Positions 41,497 to 50,380 of a stretch of 64,000 nucleotides of DNA are shown here, in pieces (the stretch's first letter is position 1; each line of letters starts with the position of its first letter). Below the pieces are notes generated by a model. That model saw nothing but the letters and a program-made list of their open reading frames with translations, was not told where the DNA came from and searched no databases. The DNA comes from Rhizobiaceae bacterium (GTDB lineage: Bacteria > Pseudomonadota > Alphaproteobacteria > Rhizobiales > Rhizobiaceae): positions 51,818 through 115,817 of the forward strand of contig JARGOF010000006.1 of NCBI GenBank assembly GCA_029212415.1, in the 5' to 3' direction. The translations under genes were made by a program, and so were the position numbers.

Positions 41497-43917
41497 TTAC
41501 GGTTCGTCCGGTGCGGCTGCCGGGACGCCGGCGGCTGATTCCACGGCCTGTTGGGCAGCGCCTGCGATGGACTTTTTGGTTTCGGCATCCAGTTCCTTGT
41601 CACTGACAACCTCGACCGTGACATTGCGTTGGGCGAAGCTGATGCCGCTTGCCTCGAAGGCATCGCGCAGTTTTTGATAGGCATCGCGGCGGATCAGCCA
41701 TTGGGCACCCGGCTTGGCCATGAATTTCACCCCGATGACCATGTTGAATTCTTCCATCCGTCGCACGCCCTGGGATTTCAGGGTCTGAAGGATGCCGGGG
41801 CCGTAGACTTCGTTTTCCTGAAGTTCTGCGCCGATTTTCTTGACGATCTTCTTGATCAGTTTGACGTCGGTGTCGAAGGGCACCCGGAATTCCAGCCGCA
41901 TGATGACCCAGTCACGGCTGTAATTGGTCAGTGAGGACAATTCGCCAAAGGGGATTGTGTGTATCGCGCCCAGGTGGTGACGCACACGCAGCGAGCGGAT
42001 GGACATCGATTCCACCGTGCCGCGCAAATCGCCAACTTCAATATATTCACCGATGCGAAAGGCATCATCGATGAGAAAGAAAATACCCGAGACGATATCC
42101 TTGACCAGGGCCTGCGCGCCAAATCCTATGGCAATGCCCAGCACTCCGGCGCCGGCAATCAGCGGCGCGATGTTGATGCCCATGGACGACAGGACGGTCA
42201 GGGCGACGATGACAATCAGGAAGACCATCAACGTGACCCGCAGGAGCGGCAGCAAGGTTGCCATGCGGGCCTCGGGGCCGGGTGCATCGCTTCCCTGCGG
42301 CGGAACATAATTGGCCAGCCTGCGGTCAATGGCTGATTTTGCCCAGACCCAGACAAGATCGGCAATGAGAACGGCAGTCAGCACGTCAGCAATGATGCCG
42401 ACCAGGCGGCCCGAATAGGTCTGCGATTCGGAAAGACTGAGAAGATTGCCGCCCCAACTCGACAGCAACAGGAATGTGGCGCCGATCAGGATGACAAACC
42501 GGGCCAGGCGCCGTGCCACGGGATGATAGAGTTCGAGAGAACTGACCTGTTCGACGTCGTCCATGTCTTCCTCTGCAACAACAGGCAGCCCACTCTCAAC
42601 CTCGGGCGTGGCGGGCAGTGTGGCTGGAATTTCCGCTTCAGACGGCTCTGCAACAGATTGCTGGACGTTGGGGAGTGTCTCGCTGGTCTCAGCCAGGAGA
42701 GGTTTTTCCTCCGATTGAGCGATGGCTTTCCTGCTGGAATGTTCCGACAGAAAAAACAGATGGTCGATGCAACCGTTGACGACACGGATTGTCGGAAAGA
42801 CGAGGCCGATGATGATGACGGTTTCCATCAGTTCGCGGGCGTTGATGATGCCGAGCGCCAGGGCCATAAGCGCCAGGATGGTCAGGTAGCCGGGCCAGAA
42901 ATGGCTCTGGCGTTTGGTGAGGTCGGTTGGTGTCTTGGCGTTACGGCGAATGATCGGCGTCATGTGCCAGATCGCCACAATCAGCAGCACAGTGGTGATT
43001 GTCGCCGCGCAAACGCTGACGGCAAGGGCTGCTCCCATTGCATCGGTCGATCCGGCCAGATGTGAGAAGATATCCGACGTCGCCATTCCGATTGTCGCAA
43101 CGGTTGCAAGAATGACGATCCAATTGTGCAACGGTCGGGCAATGGCGCCGGACAGCGGCACAAGACGAAGCGCCGTCACTCTGGGTGCCAGCAGGAACAT
43201 AGAAAAGGTGGAAGCGCAACGCACCGATATGACAATCAACAGCAGGTTCAAAACCAGATTATCAACAAAGCCAGGCCAGTCGAAGCTCAGGAAGGTACCC
43301 ATCGCGCCTATGGAAAAGACAAATAGTCCGCCAAAAATCAGCAGGGCACGTTTGACCGCTGCCTGAAATTTGCCCCAAAGGGTGATCTGTCGCCGCATTT
43401 CCAGCCCCAGCAGCAGGTGCTGGGTATATTGACGGTAGAGCCATTCGAGACCACTTCCCACCACCAGGAAAATCAGAACGTAGGTGATGCTCCGCAACGT
43501 CTGATCCACTGACATTTGTGATTGCCAGGTTGCCGCAACAAAGGATGGAGTGGCGGGCAGGTTTTGCCAGCTCACAGCCAGTTCTGACAGACGGGCGCGG
43601 GTTAGATCAACGCGATGGGAAAACTCCTGCTGGAATCCCACAGAGGCGGCAATCACGCCATCCGACCCATCCGCTGAGGAGGAGGCGCTTTCGCTTTTCA
43701 GCCAATCAATCACGGACTGATCGGAAAGCAGTCGTAGCAATTCACGAATATCATTGGGAGAGGGTGGGGGGCTTTCTGCCAGGACCGCTGGTGCTTCCGG
43801 TGCCAGCAAATCCGTTGGCGATTGCGCGGCCGCTGGATTGAGGCCCATCAGTGTGATGAAACCTGTCAAAAGAGCGGCGGTCACAATGGCGGCGAGCCTG
43901 CGTTTTGGTTCAAGCAT
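41497..43917 (-). CDS. Large MscS-family mechanosensitive channel
   Basis: About 806 residues. Signal peptide at 1-31 (AAIVTAALLTGFITLMGL). A periplasmic N-terminal domain extends to about 150, followed by about ten transmembrane helices, an acidic/Pro-rich cytoplasmic insert around 400-450 (PEVESGLPVVAEEDMDD-like), and the conserved MscS core: GAGVLGIAIGFGAQALVKDI (pore helix TM3), IEVGDLRGTVESMSIRSLRV and PFGELSSLTNYS. The C-terminal alpha/beta domain ends with FAQRNVTVEV. It protects from osmotic downshock by opening under membrane tension. ATG 43917 lies inside the end of the upstream gene (8-base overlap), an unusual coupling with a membrane ferredoxin protein. Confidence 0.94.
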   Translation of the reverse strand: MLEPKRRLAAIVTAALLTGFITLMGLNPAAAQSPTDLLAPEAPAVLAESPPPSPNDIRELLRLLSDQSVIDWLKSESASSSADGSDGVIAASVGFQQEFSHRVDLTRARLSELAVSWQNLPATPSFVAATWQSQMSVDQTLRSITYVLIFLVVGSGLEWLYRQYTQHLLLGLEMRRQITLWGKFQAAVKRALLIFGGLFVFSIGAMGTFLSFDWPGFVDNLVLNLLLIVISVRCASTFSMFLLAPRVTALRLVPLSGAIARPLHNWIVILATVATIGMATSDIFSHLAGSTDAMGAALAVSVCAATITTVLLIVAIWHMTPIIRRNAKTPTDLTKRQSHFWPGYLTILALMALALGIINARELMETVIIIGLVFPTIRVVNGCIDHLFFLSEHSSRKAIAQSEEKPLLAETSETLPNVQQSVAEPSEAEIPATLPATPEVESGLPVVAEEDMDDVEQVSSLELYHPVARRLARFVILIGATFLLLSSWGGNLLSLSESQTYSGRLVGIIADVLTAVLIADLVWVWAKSAIDRRLANYVPPQGSDAPGPEARMATLLPLLRVTLMVFLIVIVALTVLSSMGINIAPLIAGAGVLGIAIGFGAQALVKDIVSGIFFLIDDAFRIGEYIEVGDLRGTVESMSIRSLRVRHHLGAIHTIPFGELSSLTNYSRDWVIMRLEFRVPFDTDVKLIKKIVKKIGAELQENEVYGPGILQTLKSQGVRRMEEFNMVIGVKFMAKPGAQWLIRRDAYQKLRDAFEASGISFAQRNVTVEVVSDKELDAETKKSIAGAAQQAVESAAGVPAAAPDEP

Positions 43918-45085
43918 CTGAAACCTCCGCAGACCATTGTGTCAACGCGACACCATCAGATTGATTCGGACTGTAAAGGTCTGCAGGTGTGATATCCGGC
44001 GGCACAATGCGTTCGATCGCGAGTGTCCCGGCCAGTGGTACGACCTGGCAGGCCAGACGGACCCCGGGGCCGCAATCAAGCCGGTCAAGCGTTTGCTGTT
44101 CTATTTCTCCAGCAGCTGGCAGAGCAGGACTCGCCTCAATGACCCGAACACGGCAGGTGCCGCATCTTCCCCGGCCGCGACACAGATTGGCGTGTGGCAG
44201 GTCATGAAGGCGGGAAATTTCCAGCAGACTCTTGCCAACTTGCGTGTTGATTTCGGGGCCTTTCATGTAGCGGATGAAGGTCATGGCATCGGGTGCCTTG
44301 CGCAAGCGGATTGCCCGGGCCAACAGGGTCAGCACCAACAGGAAAGCAAAGACGAATATGATGCTCCACATGATGCGTTTGGAAAATGCCAGCTTCTCAC
44401 GGTTGACTTCTGCCGCCGCTGCATTGGCTTCCTGCTGTGCAATTTCTTCTGCTGCAGAAAGCTGTGGCGCATCATAAGGACCGGTATTCATCTGTTGCGT
44501 AATTGCCAGGGCCCGCTCGGCGATCACGTCCTTGCCTGCCTCAACAAATCCCAAAAGCGCCAGAACCGGGACGGCGACGACCAACGGATAGATGAACCAT
44601 GACACACGATTCCACCAGATCTTGAGGCGCATCCAGCTGAACATGCCAATGCATCCGTGAATCCAGGCAATGACAACGACAAAGACCTGCCGCAACCCTT
44701 CCAGCGGTGCATCAAGCCAGAAGTATGTCAGGATGATTCGATAGGTCGGATCGAAACCAAAGAGGTTCTTTGCCGCTGCGATGCCCACAATGTGAGAAGC
44801 CAGCAGGGGAATGATCAGCAGGCCGGAGATGAGTTGCACGCGGTCATATCCGGACATGCGCAAGGTGTTGCGTTGATAAAGGGAAAACAGCCCGAGGAAG
44901 CCGTGTACCAGCATCGCAGCCATCAAAAGCAGAGCCAATGGCAAAAGGGACCAGGGGGCTGTCAGGAAACGTCGCGCGGTCTCGACAGCGTCTACGGACA
45001 GCAGTCCGAACGCCATGTTCAGGAGATGCGCGGTCACGAAGACCAGCAACACAGTTCCTGAAAGCATGCGCAGATTTCGTATCAT
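43910..45085 (-). CDS. Membrane protein with C-terminal [2Fe-2S] ferredoxin domain
   Basis: About 391 residues. The first ~190 residues hold five or six transmembrane helices with conserved His (TAHLLNMAFG, LVHGFLGLFSLYQRN, ASHIVGI, AWIHGCIGMFSW), resembling heme-b subunits of succinate dehydrogenase/fumarate reductase. A coiled region and another helix (MWSIIFVFAFLLVLTL) lead to a plant-type ferredoxin domain with C-x5-C-x2-C and a fourth Cys (LCRGRGRCGTCRVRV; RLACQVV). In alphaproteobacteria this N-terminal architecture is known to me attached to a class III adenylate cyclase domain. Here the protein stops after the ferredoxin and overlaps the MscS start, with no cyclase. Start ATG 45085; an upstream TTG (45145) is less likely. 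Function unknown. Confidence 0.85.
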   Translation of the reverse strand: MIRNLRMLSGTVLLVFVTAHLLNMAFGLLSVDAVETARRFLTAPWSLLPLALLLMAAMLVHGFLGLFSLYQRNTLRMSGYDRVQLISGLLIIPLLASHIVGIAAAKNLFGFDPTYRIILTYFWLDAPLEGLRQVFVVVIAWIHGCIGMFSWMRLKIWWNRVSWFIYPLVVAVPVLALLGFVEAGKDVIAERALAITQQMNTGPYDAPQLSAAEEIAQQEANAAAAEVNREKLAFSKRIMWSIIFVFAFLLVLTLLARAIRLRKAPDAMTFIRYMKGPEINTQVGKSLLEISRLHDLPHANLCRGRGRCGTCRVRVIEASPALPAAGEIEQQTLDRLDCGPGVRLACQVVPLAGTLAIERIVPPDITPADLYSPNQSDGVALTQWSAEVSDA

Positions 45086-45736
45086 ATGTTCTGTCCCGTC
45101 CCCATGAATTTTCGCATTCTTGGAATTAAACACGTTCCAGGTCAAATCTTACCTATGGTTTTTCACCAGCATGACTTTTCACTGCCATATTGGCGGCAAG
45201 GTGCCTTCGCAGGCATAATCGAGTGATAGCTGCAACCGCACAGTACTTCGAGGTCGTTGCCGGGTGACTATTGCCGCTTGCGTCATCAAGCGAAGGTGCC
45301 GGAAAAAACACGGCCAAAAATAACGGCTTAAAATCAGGGCCAAACATCAGGGCAAGCAGGTCATCACAATGATTTGTACAGGGGCTTTCGGTTCCAGGCC
45401 TTGCAGTGCCATTCTCAGCGATGCTGAAAGTGGGAAGATTCTGTCATGGCGGTGCGCCGCAGACTTTTTTTGACCACGATCTGTTGTATTGCTGCGCCGT
45501 CATTGTTCGCCATTTTGCTATGCTCGATTATGCAGTGATTCTGCCATCGATCACGGACAGATCGGCAAATGCGTTCAAACTGATTAATGTTGATCAATTT
45601 TTTAGGAAATTGGTCGTATTTTACAAATATTGATCGGCCGACTCTTGCACTTTGTCTGCAACAAGTCGTAGCAATGGGTCAATATGGTGCAAAGACATCA
45701 TTCATGAATCGTGGGAATTTCTCGGAGGTGCCAGGT
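45086..45736. other. Intergenic region ahead of YcbB-type L,D-transpeptidase
   Basis: About 650 bases between divergent genes. No recognised gene: open frames at 45153-45347 (minus) and 45406-45633 (plus) have no family-like composition or ribosome-binding sites. The right part (about 45560-45640) is A/T-rich (ATCAATTTTTTAGG, TATTTTACAAATATTGATC) and a likely promoter zone for the L,D-transpeptidase; the left part holds the promoter of the membrane ferredoxin gene. Confidence 0.5.
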
Positions 45737-48040
45737 TTGACAACCAGGAAAATTGGAACGCGCAAAGGCTTGTTTGCGCTTGCGTGTGTGTTGGCAGCAG
45801 GTGTGGTGATGCCCACGACCGAACCGGCAAATGCTCAACAACGCTCACTTTTTGAGATCATTTTCGGCAACAAGCCGCGTGACCAGCGACTTCCGGAACG
45901 GGAAATGCAGCGCCAGCAACAGGTTGCTCAGCCCGCACCCAAAATCAGTGCGCCGAAATTTTACAATTACAAACCGGACGTTCTCAAGCCAGTTGACCTG
46001 ACGGTTCTGGCTGAAATGGAGATCGCGCCCGCAAAGATCGTAGCAGCCCTGCCAGAGATCCCGGTTGGCTCCGATGTCGAAGAAGCTTTGGATTCGACGG
46101 ATGCCGGTGTCGAAATGGAGGTAACCTCCTCGATTTCAAAACCGGCTTCTGTCACACCTGCCGATGCGGTAACGGTTGAGGCGTTGGCCGATATTGAAGA
46201 CACGCCCAGCGTTCCCCCCCCAGGTATTGAACTTGCCAGCGCAGATGACCTTTCGGCCACGCAAGTCATGGCTGCCGAGGCGGCATCGCCTGCACCTGTT
46301 GAAGTGCGGTCTGAAGCCGCAGCGACAACAAAGCCTGATGAAATGGTTGATGTCGGTGATGATGAGGCAACGGCTGTCGCGGAAACACCGGCAATGGAGC
46401 CAGAGCCCGCCATATCCGCAACCGTGCCCGCGCGCACGGCAGCGCCGGTCGTTGAAGCCATGGAAAGCCCCGCCGTTGAAAACCCATTTGTTGAGGCGCG
46501 GCAATATCTGCAGGGCGAAAAGCTGAATGCCCTGGGTGAAGTCGGTGAGGCGTTGATCGCCTATTACACTGCCAACCCCTCCTTTGTCTGGGTTGAGGGA
46601 ACCAATGCCAATGAACGCGCAGGTGCCGTTCTGGATGCGCTTTCCCAAGCAGATGCCTACGGTCTGTCCGCAGCAGACTATCAGGTCGAATTGCCTGCCA
46701 GTGAATATGACACTTCGGCGCTGGAGGAACGACAGCGCGCGCTGATGCTGTTTGAAATGAACATGAGCGCCCAGGTGCTTTCCTATGTTCTTGACGCGAC
46801 CCGCGGCCGTGTCGATCCGAACCGGCTTTCAGGCTACCATGACTTCAAGCGCAAGGATGTCGATCTGGTGTCGGCGCTGGAAAATATTGCTTCCGCAAAA
46901 GATGCCGGGTCCGCTCTTGTGGCCAGCAATCCTGACAATCGCCAGTTCAAGGCGCTTGCAACCGAGCTTGCTGAACTGAATGCAGTCGAGGCGGACAATC
47001 TGATCGAAATTGCCGCTGGAACATTCCTGAAACCGGGGACAGAAAATCCGGAACTGAAGAATGTCGTGGCGGCCATTCGCAAGCGTGGCTCCGACAAGCT
47101 TTTGGTTGATCATGGTGTGACCCTGATGGAATACGGCTTGGATGGCCGACATGTCTACAGCCCTGAGCTGGTTGCCATGGTCAAGGATTTCCAGAAGGAA
47201 AATGGTCTATCGGCAGATGGCATCGTTGGTCGCAATACCATCAGCAAATTGACGGATGTTTCCACGGCCAGCAAAAAAGAGATGATTGTGCTGGCTATGG
47301 AGCGGCTGCGCTGGCTGCCACGCAATCTGGGCTCGCGCCATGTGTTTATCAATCAGCCGGCCTATCAGGCGACCTATATCAACAATGACCGCGATGAACT
47401 TTCGATGCGGGTGGTCGTTGGCAAGAAATCAAACCAGACAAATTTCTTTCAAGATGAGATAGAGACCGTTGAATACAACCCCTATTGGGGCGTCCCACGA
47501 TCAATCATCGTCAATGAAATGTTGCCGCAATTGCGCAGGGATCCCTCCTATCTGGATCGCCAGGGCTATGAATTGACCGATCGCAAGGGACGGCGCGTCG
47601 CGTCAACGAATATCAATTGGCATTCCGTCGGTTCGGCATCAATTCCTGTGGACATAAGGCAGCCTCCCGGAGCCCGGAATGCGCTCGGCGAACTGAAAAT
47701 ACTGTTCCCCAACAAACATGCGATCTATATGCACGACACGCCATCCAAAAGCCTGTTCAATCGCGAAAGCCGCGCGCTGAGCCATGGTTGCATTCGTCTG
47801 CATGATCCGCGCGGAATGGCAGCGGCTGTTCTTGGGTCGACACGTGAACATATCGCCCAGCAGATCGCGCAGGGTCGCAACAAGGCCGAACCGGTTCCCG
47901 GTAACATTCCGGTCTATGTGTCCTATTTTACCGCCTGGCCGAATGAAGACGGCTCAGTCGGCTACTACGCTGACATGTATGACCGCGACAAGCGTCTCAA
48001 CGATGCCATTGCCAAGACCCGGGAAAAGCGCCGGGGTTAA
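45737..48040 (+). CDS. YcbB/LdtD-type L,D-transpeptidase with peptidoglycan-binding domain
   Basis: About 767 residues. The start TTG 45737 is chosen as GGAGG lies 8 bases upstream and it gives a good signal peptide (KIGTRKGLFALACVLAAGVV, cut near PANA); earlier in-frame ATGs at 45674 and 45704 lack ribosome-binding sites. After the signal comes a ~200-residue low-complexity Ala/Glu/Pro/Val linker. Then the YcbB scaffold domain (FVWVEGTNANERAGAVLDAL), a PG_binding_1 repeat (VKDFQKENGLSADGIVG) and the YkuD domain with EYNPYWGVPRSI, HAIYMHDTPSK and SHGCIRLHDP (catalytic Cys). It forms 3-3 cross-links and would work in the periplasm or outer envelope. The linker probably spans the cell wall. Confidence 0.93.
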   Translation: MTTRKIGTRKGLFALACVLAAGVVMPTTEPANAQQRSLFEIIFGNKPRDQRLPEREMQRQQQVAQPAPKISAPKFYNYKPDVLKPVDLTVLAEMEIAPAKIVAALPEIPVGSDVEEALDSTDAGVEMEVTSSISKPASVTPADAVTVEALADIEDTPSVPPPGIELASADDLSATQVMAAEAASPAPVEVRSEAAATTKPDEMVDVGDDEATAVAETPAMEPEPAISATVPARTAAPVVEAMESPAVENPFVEARQYLQGEKLNALGEVGEALIAYYTANPSFVWVEGTNANERAGAVLDALSQADAYGLSAADYQVELPASEYDTSALEERQRALMLFEMNMSAQVLSYVLDATRGRVDPNRLSGYHDFKRKDVDLVSALENIASAKDAGSALVASNPDNRQFKALATELAELNAVEADNLIEIAAGTFLKPGTENPELKNVVAAIRKRGSDKLLVDHGVTLMEYGLDGRHVYSPELVAMVKDFQKENGLSADGIVGRNTISKLTDVSTASKKEMIVLAMERLRWLPRNLGSRHVFINQPAYQATYINNDRDELSMRVVVGKKSNQTNFFQDEIETVEYNPYWGVPRSIIVNEMLPQLRRDPSYLDRQGYELTDRKGRRVASTNINWHSVGSASIPVDIRQPPGARNALGELKILFPNKHAIYMHDTPSKSLFNRESRALSHGCIRLHDPRGMAAAVLGSTREHIAQQIAQGRNKAEPVPGNIPVYVSYFTAWPNEDGSVGYYADMYDRDKRLNDAIAKTREKRRG

Positions 48041-48045
48041 GCCTG

Positions 48046-48077
48046 ACCAGCTTCAAATATTGTTATTTGAAGCTGGT
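48046..48077. terminator. Bidirectional hairpin between L,D-transpeptidase and gph
   Basis: ACCAGCTTCAAATA / TATTTGAAGCTGGT is a perfect 14-bp stem with a 4-base loop (TTGT), 5 bases after the L,D-transpeptidase stop and 11 before the convergent gph stop. The A/T-rich loop side may serve both genes. No pure T-run. Confidence 0.75.
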
Positions 48078-48088
48078 GCCGGTCGCGT

Positions 48089-48766
48089 TCAGCGGCCGGT
48101 CAGCATCTTTTCAAGGAGTTCCACTGTCAGTTCATCGTAGTGGGCGATGATATGATCGGGGTGGAGTTCTTCAATCGGCGTGTCGGTGTATCCAAACGGC
48201 ACACCGATAGAGGGAATTCCAGCAGCTTTTGCCGCAGCGATATCGCTGATGGAATCGCCGATCATGATGGCCGATGAGCGATCGGCGCCAGCCCGTTCGA
48301 TTGTTCCCAGAATATGTCCTGCGTCGGGTTTTCGCACAGCAAAGGTATCACCGCCTGTGACAGCTGCGAAAAGCGGACGAAGACCGGTCAGCTCAAGCAG
48401 CCTTTGCGCCATGGCCTCATTCTTGTTGGTGCAAACGGCCATGGACATGCCGGCAGTCCCTATTCTGGCCAGTGCGTCGGCCAGACCGGGAAAGGGCGCC
48501 GAGGCGCCGGGCATGGAGGCGCTGTAATGATCAAGGAAAATGTCAAACAGCTGATCCTCGTCATGCGCTGCAGTCGAAGCCCCTCTCAATTCCAATGCCC
48601 TTGATATCATCACCCGTGCACCACTGCCGACCAGGAACGTCATGTCGTCGTAGTGCACCGGCTCCAGTCCGAGGGAGTCAATCGTGTGATTGAGGCTGTC
48701 CATGAGGTCTGGCGCAGTATGCAGCAATGTGCCGTCCAGGTCGAAGATGATCAGTGGAGTAGACAT
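48089..48766 (-). CDS. gph: Phosphoglycolate phosphatase-like HAD hydrolase
   Basis: About 225 residues. HAD motif I IIFDLDGTLLHTAPD (nucleophile Asp), motif II CTNKN, and motifs III/IV KPDAGHILGTIERAG and IMIGDSISDIAAAKAAG match Gph. It dephosphorylates 2-phosphoglycolate formed by oxidative DNA-end damage repair or oxygenation. Divergent from rpiA across 226 bases; the pairing with rpiA, DUF2059 and gor is common in rhizobial genomes. Could also act on pyrophosphate or other sugar phosphates. Confidence 0.9.
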   Translation of the reverse strand: MSTPLIIFDLDGTLLHTAPDLMDSLNHTIDSLGLEPVHYDDMTFLVGSGARVMISRALELRGASTAAHDEDQLFDIFLDHYSASMPGASAPFPGLADALARIGTAGMSMAVCTNKNEAMAQRLLELTGLRPLFAAVTGGDTFAVRKPDAGHILGTIERAGADRSSAIMIGDSISDIAAAKAAGIPSIGVPFGYTDTPIEELHPDHIIAHYDELTVELLEKMLTGR

Positions 48767-48992
48767 GCGGTTCCGATCGTTGGTGGATGGTGTCTCCTTC
48801 GGTTATGGCAGGGGGGCAGCTTTTGCAAGACAGTAAAATGGGTTTCCTGATGCCTGACCTGATTTGGCGGTTTGTCTGTTTTCGGCAAAGGGTCGTGGCA
48901 ACCAGGAGAAGACTTGGCATGAAATACGACTTTGCTTGTCGGGCTCACCATGGTAACAGCGCACAGGACAATTTTCTTGGAGCCATTGGCGT

Positions 48993-49703
48993 ATGGACGC
49001 CCGACAACTTAAAATTCAGGCAGCGAGCGCTGCACTGGAGCATGTTCAACCCGGAATGCGTCTTGGTATCGGAACCGGAAGTACGGCGGATGAGTTCGTT
49101 CGGCTTCTTGCTGAAAAGATTGACGCCGGACTCGAGGTCAAGGGCGTTCCGACATCTGAGCGCACAGCCGGGCTATGCGTAGAGCTGGGTGTCCCGATCT
49201 ATTCCCTGGAGGAATTGCCGGAGCTGGACCTGACCATAGACGGGACGGATGAAATCGACGCGGACTTGCGTTTGATCAAAGGCGGTGGCGGCGCATTGTT
49301 GCGTGAAAAAATTGTTGCCTGTGCCTCTGAGAAGATGATTGTCATTGCCGATGCTTCCAAAGTGGTGGAGACGCTTGGCCGATTTCCACTGCCGATAGAG
49401 GTGAACAAGTTTGGTCTTGCTGCGACGCGCATAGCGATTGAAAACGCAACAAAATCGATGGGTCTGGACGGTTCGATTGTTCTGCGTATGAATGGATCAA
49501 TGCCGTTTGAAACGGACGGTGGCCATTTCATACTCGATGCATCTTTTGGCCGTATTCCGGATGCAGAAGCGCTTTCTTGCGCGCTGCACGCAATCCCAGG
49601 GGTTGTCGAACATGGACTTTTTCTCAATGTCGCTGTTGAGGCGATCATAGCCGGTTCATCCGGCATAAAAATTATGAATAGCAGAGGAATTCACGAACAA
49701 TGA
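48993..49703 (+). CDS. rpiA: Ribose-5-phosphate isomerase A
   Basis: RpiA interconverts ribose 5-phosphate and ribulose 5-phosphate in the pentose phosphate pathway. About 236 residues. [18 protein letters not shown] binds phosphate near residue 26; [23 protein letters not shown] contains the catalytic Asp/Glu/Lys set. The C-terminal [15 protein letters not shown]-type segment is present. ATG 48993 is preceded by GGAG. Its TGA overlaps the ATG of the DUF2059 gene. Confidence 0.96.
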   Translation: MDARQLKIQAASAALEHVQPGMRLGIGTGSTADEFVRLLAEKIDAGLEVKGVPTSERTAGLCVELGVPIYSLEELPELDLTIDGTDEIDADLRLIKGGGGALLREKIVACASEKMIVIADASKVVETLGRFPLPIEVNKFGLAATRIAIENATKSMGLDGSIVLRMNGSMPFETDGGHFILDASFGRIPDAEALSCALHAIPGVVEHGLFLNVAVEAIIAGSSGIKIMNSRGIHEQ

Positions 49704-50263
49704 AACAGATGAGCATGGCCATGAGCGTCCGCCGTTGTACATTGGCATTGGCTGCCACTTTAGCAGTTAACCTCGCAATGCCGGCATGGGCGCAGGAACC
49801 TACAGCCGAGCATCTTGCTTCTGCCCGCGCGGCGATTGATGCCATTGGTGCTACCGATCGCTTCGATAACATTTTGCCGGCTGCAGCTCAGCAATTGAAA
49901 ACGACGCTGATACAAACGGCACCGAACCTTCAGGAAATCATTTCTGTGACGGTTGATGAGACTGCTATAGAAATGGCTGGCAGACGCGGCGACCTCGAAC
50001 GCGAAGCGGCTGCCATTTATGCCAAAAATTTCACGAAGGATGAGCTGGACGCCATTCAGACCTTTTACAACAGCGACGCCGGAAAGAAACTTCTGCAAAC
50101 CGGACCGGTCGTGACGCGTCAATTGCTTCAGGCGGCTGAAATCTGGGCAAATGGGGTAAACAGGGATCTGTCAGTCGAAACTGACAAGCTGTTGCGCGCG
50201 CGCATTGGCACGACACCCGCCGAAAGCCAGGACGTTGCTCCGGAGGCGAAGCCTGCCGAATAG
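49700..50263 (+). CDS. DUF2059 family secreted protein
   Basis: About 187 residues. Signal peptide [20 protein letters not shown], cut near AWA. The DUF2059 domain, ~55 residues near 95-150 ([20 protein letters not shown] then [10 protein letters not shown]), occurs in proteins of unknown function in the periplasm of alphaproteobacteria. The tail is Ala/Pro/Glu-rich. ATG overlaps the rpiA stop (4 bases), so translation is coupled. A terminator hairpin follows. Confidence 0.9.
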   Translation: MKQMSMAMSVRRCTLALAATLAVNLAMPAWAQEPTAEHLASARAAIDAIGATDRFDNILPAAAQQLKTTLIQTAPNLQEIISVTVDETAIEMAGRRGDLEREAAAIYAKNFTKDELDAIQTFYNSDAGKKLLQTGPVVTRQLLQAAEIWANGVNRDLSVETDKLLRARIGTTPAESQDVAPEAKPAE

Positions 50264-50291
50264 ATATCCGGCATCAAAATCTGTTGAGATG

Positions 50292-50318
50292 GCCCGGCAC
50301 GTTCCGGGCTTTTCTTTT
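50292..50318 (+). terminator. Rho-independent terminator after DUF2059
   Basis: GCCCGG-CACGTT-CCGGGC stem followed by TTTTCTTTT. It lies 29 bases past the DUF2059 stop, ending the rpiA - DUF2059 transcript before gor. Confidence 0.88.
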
Positions 50319-50380
50319 GCTACTGCGCCCCACCTTGACCCGGGGCAAGCCACCACTGAATATTGATAGAAGGCGAGACC

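Noticed and set aside
45153-45347. 64-residue minus-strand ORF in the intergenic region
   Set aside because: Composition is not protein-like (Ala/His-rich, no motif) and no ribosome-binding site.
45406-45633. 75-residue plus-strand ORF
   Set aside because: No family match by eye, in a probable promoter region.
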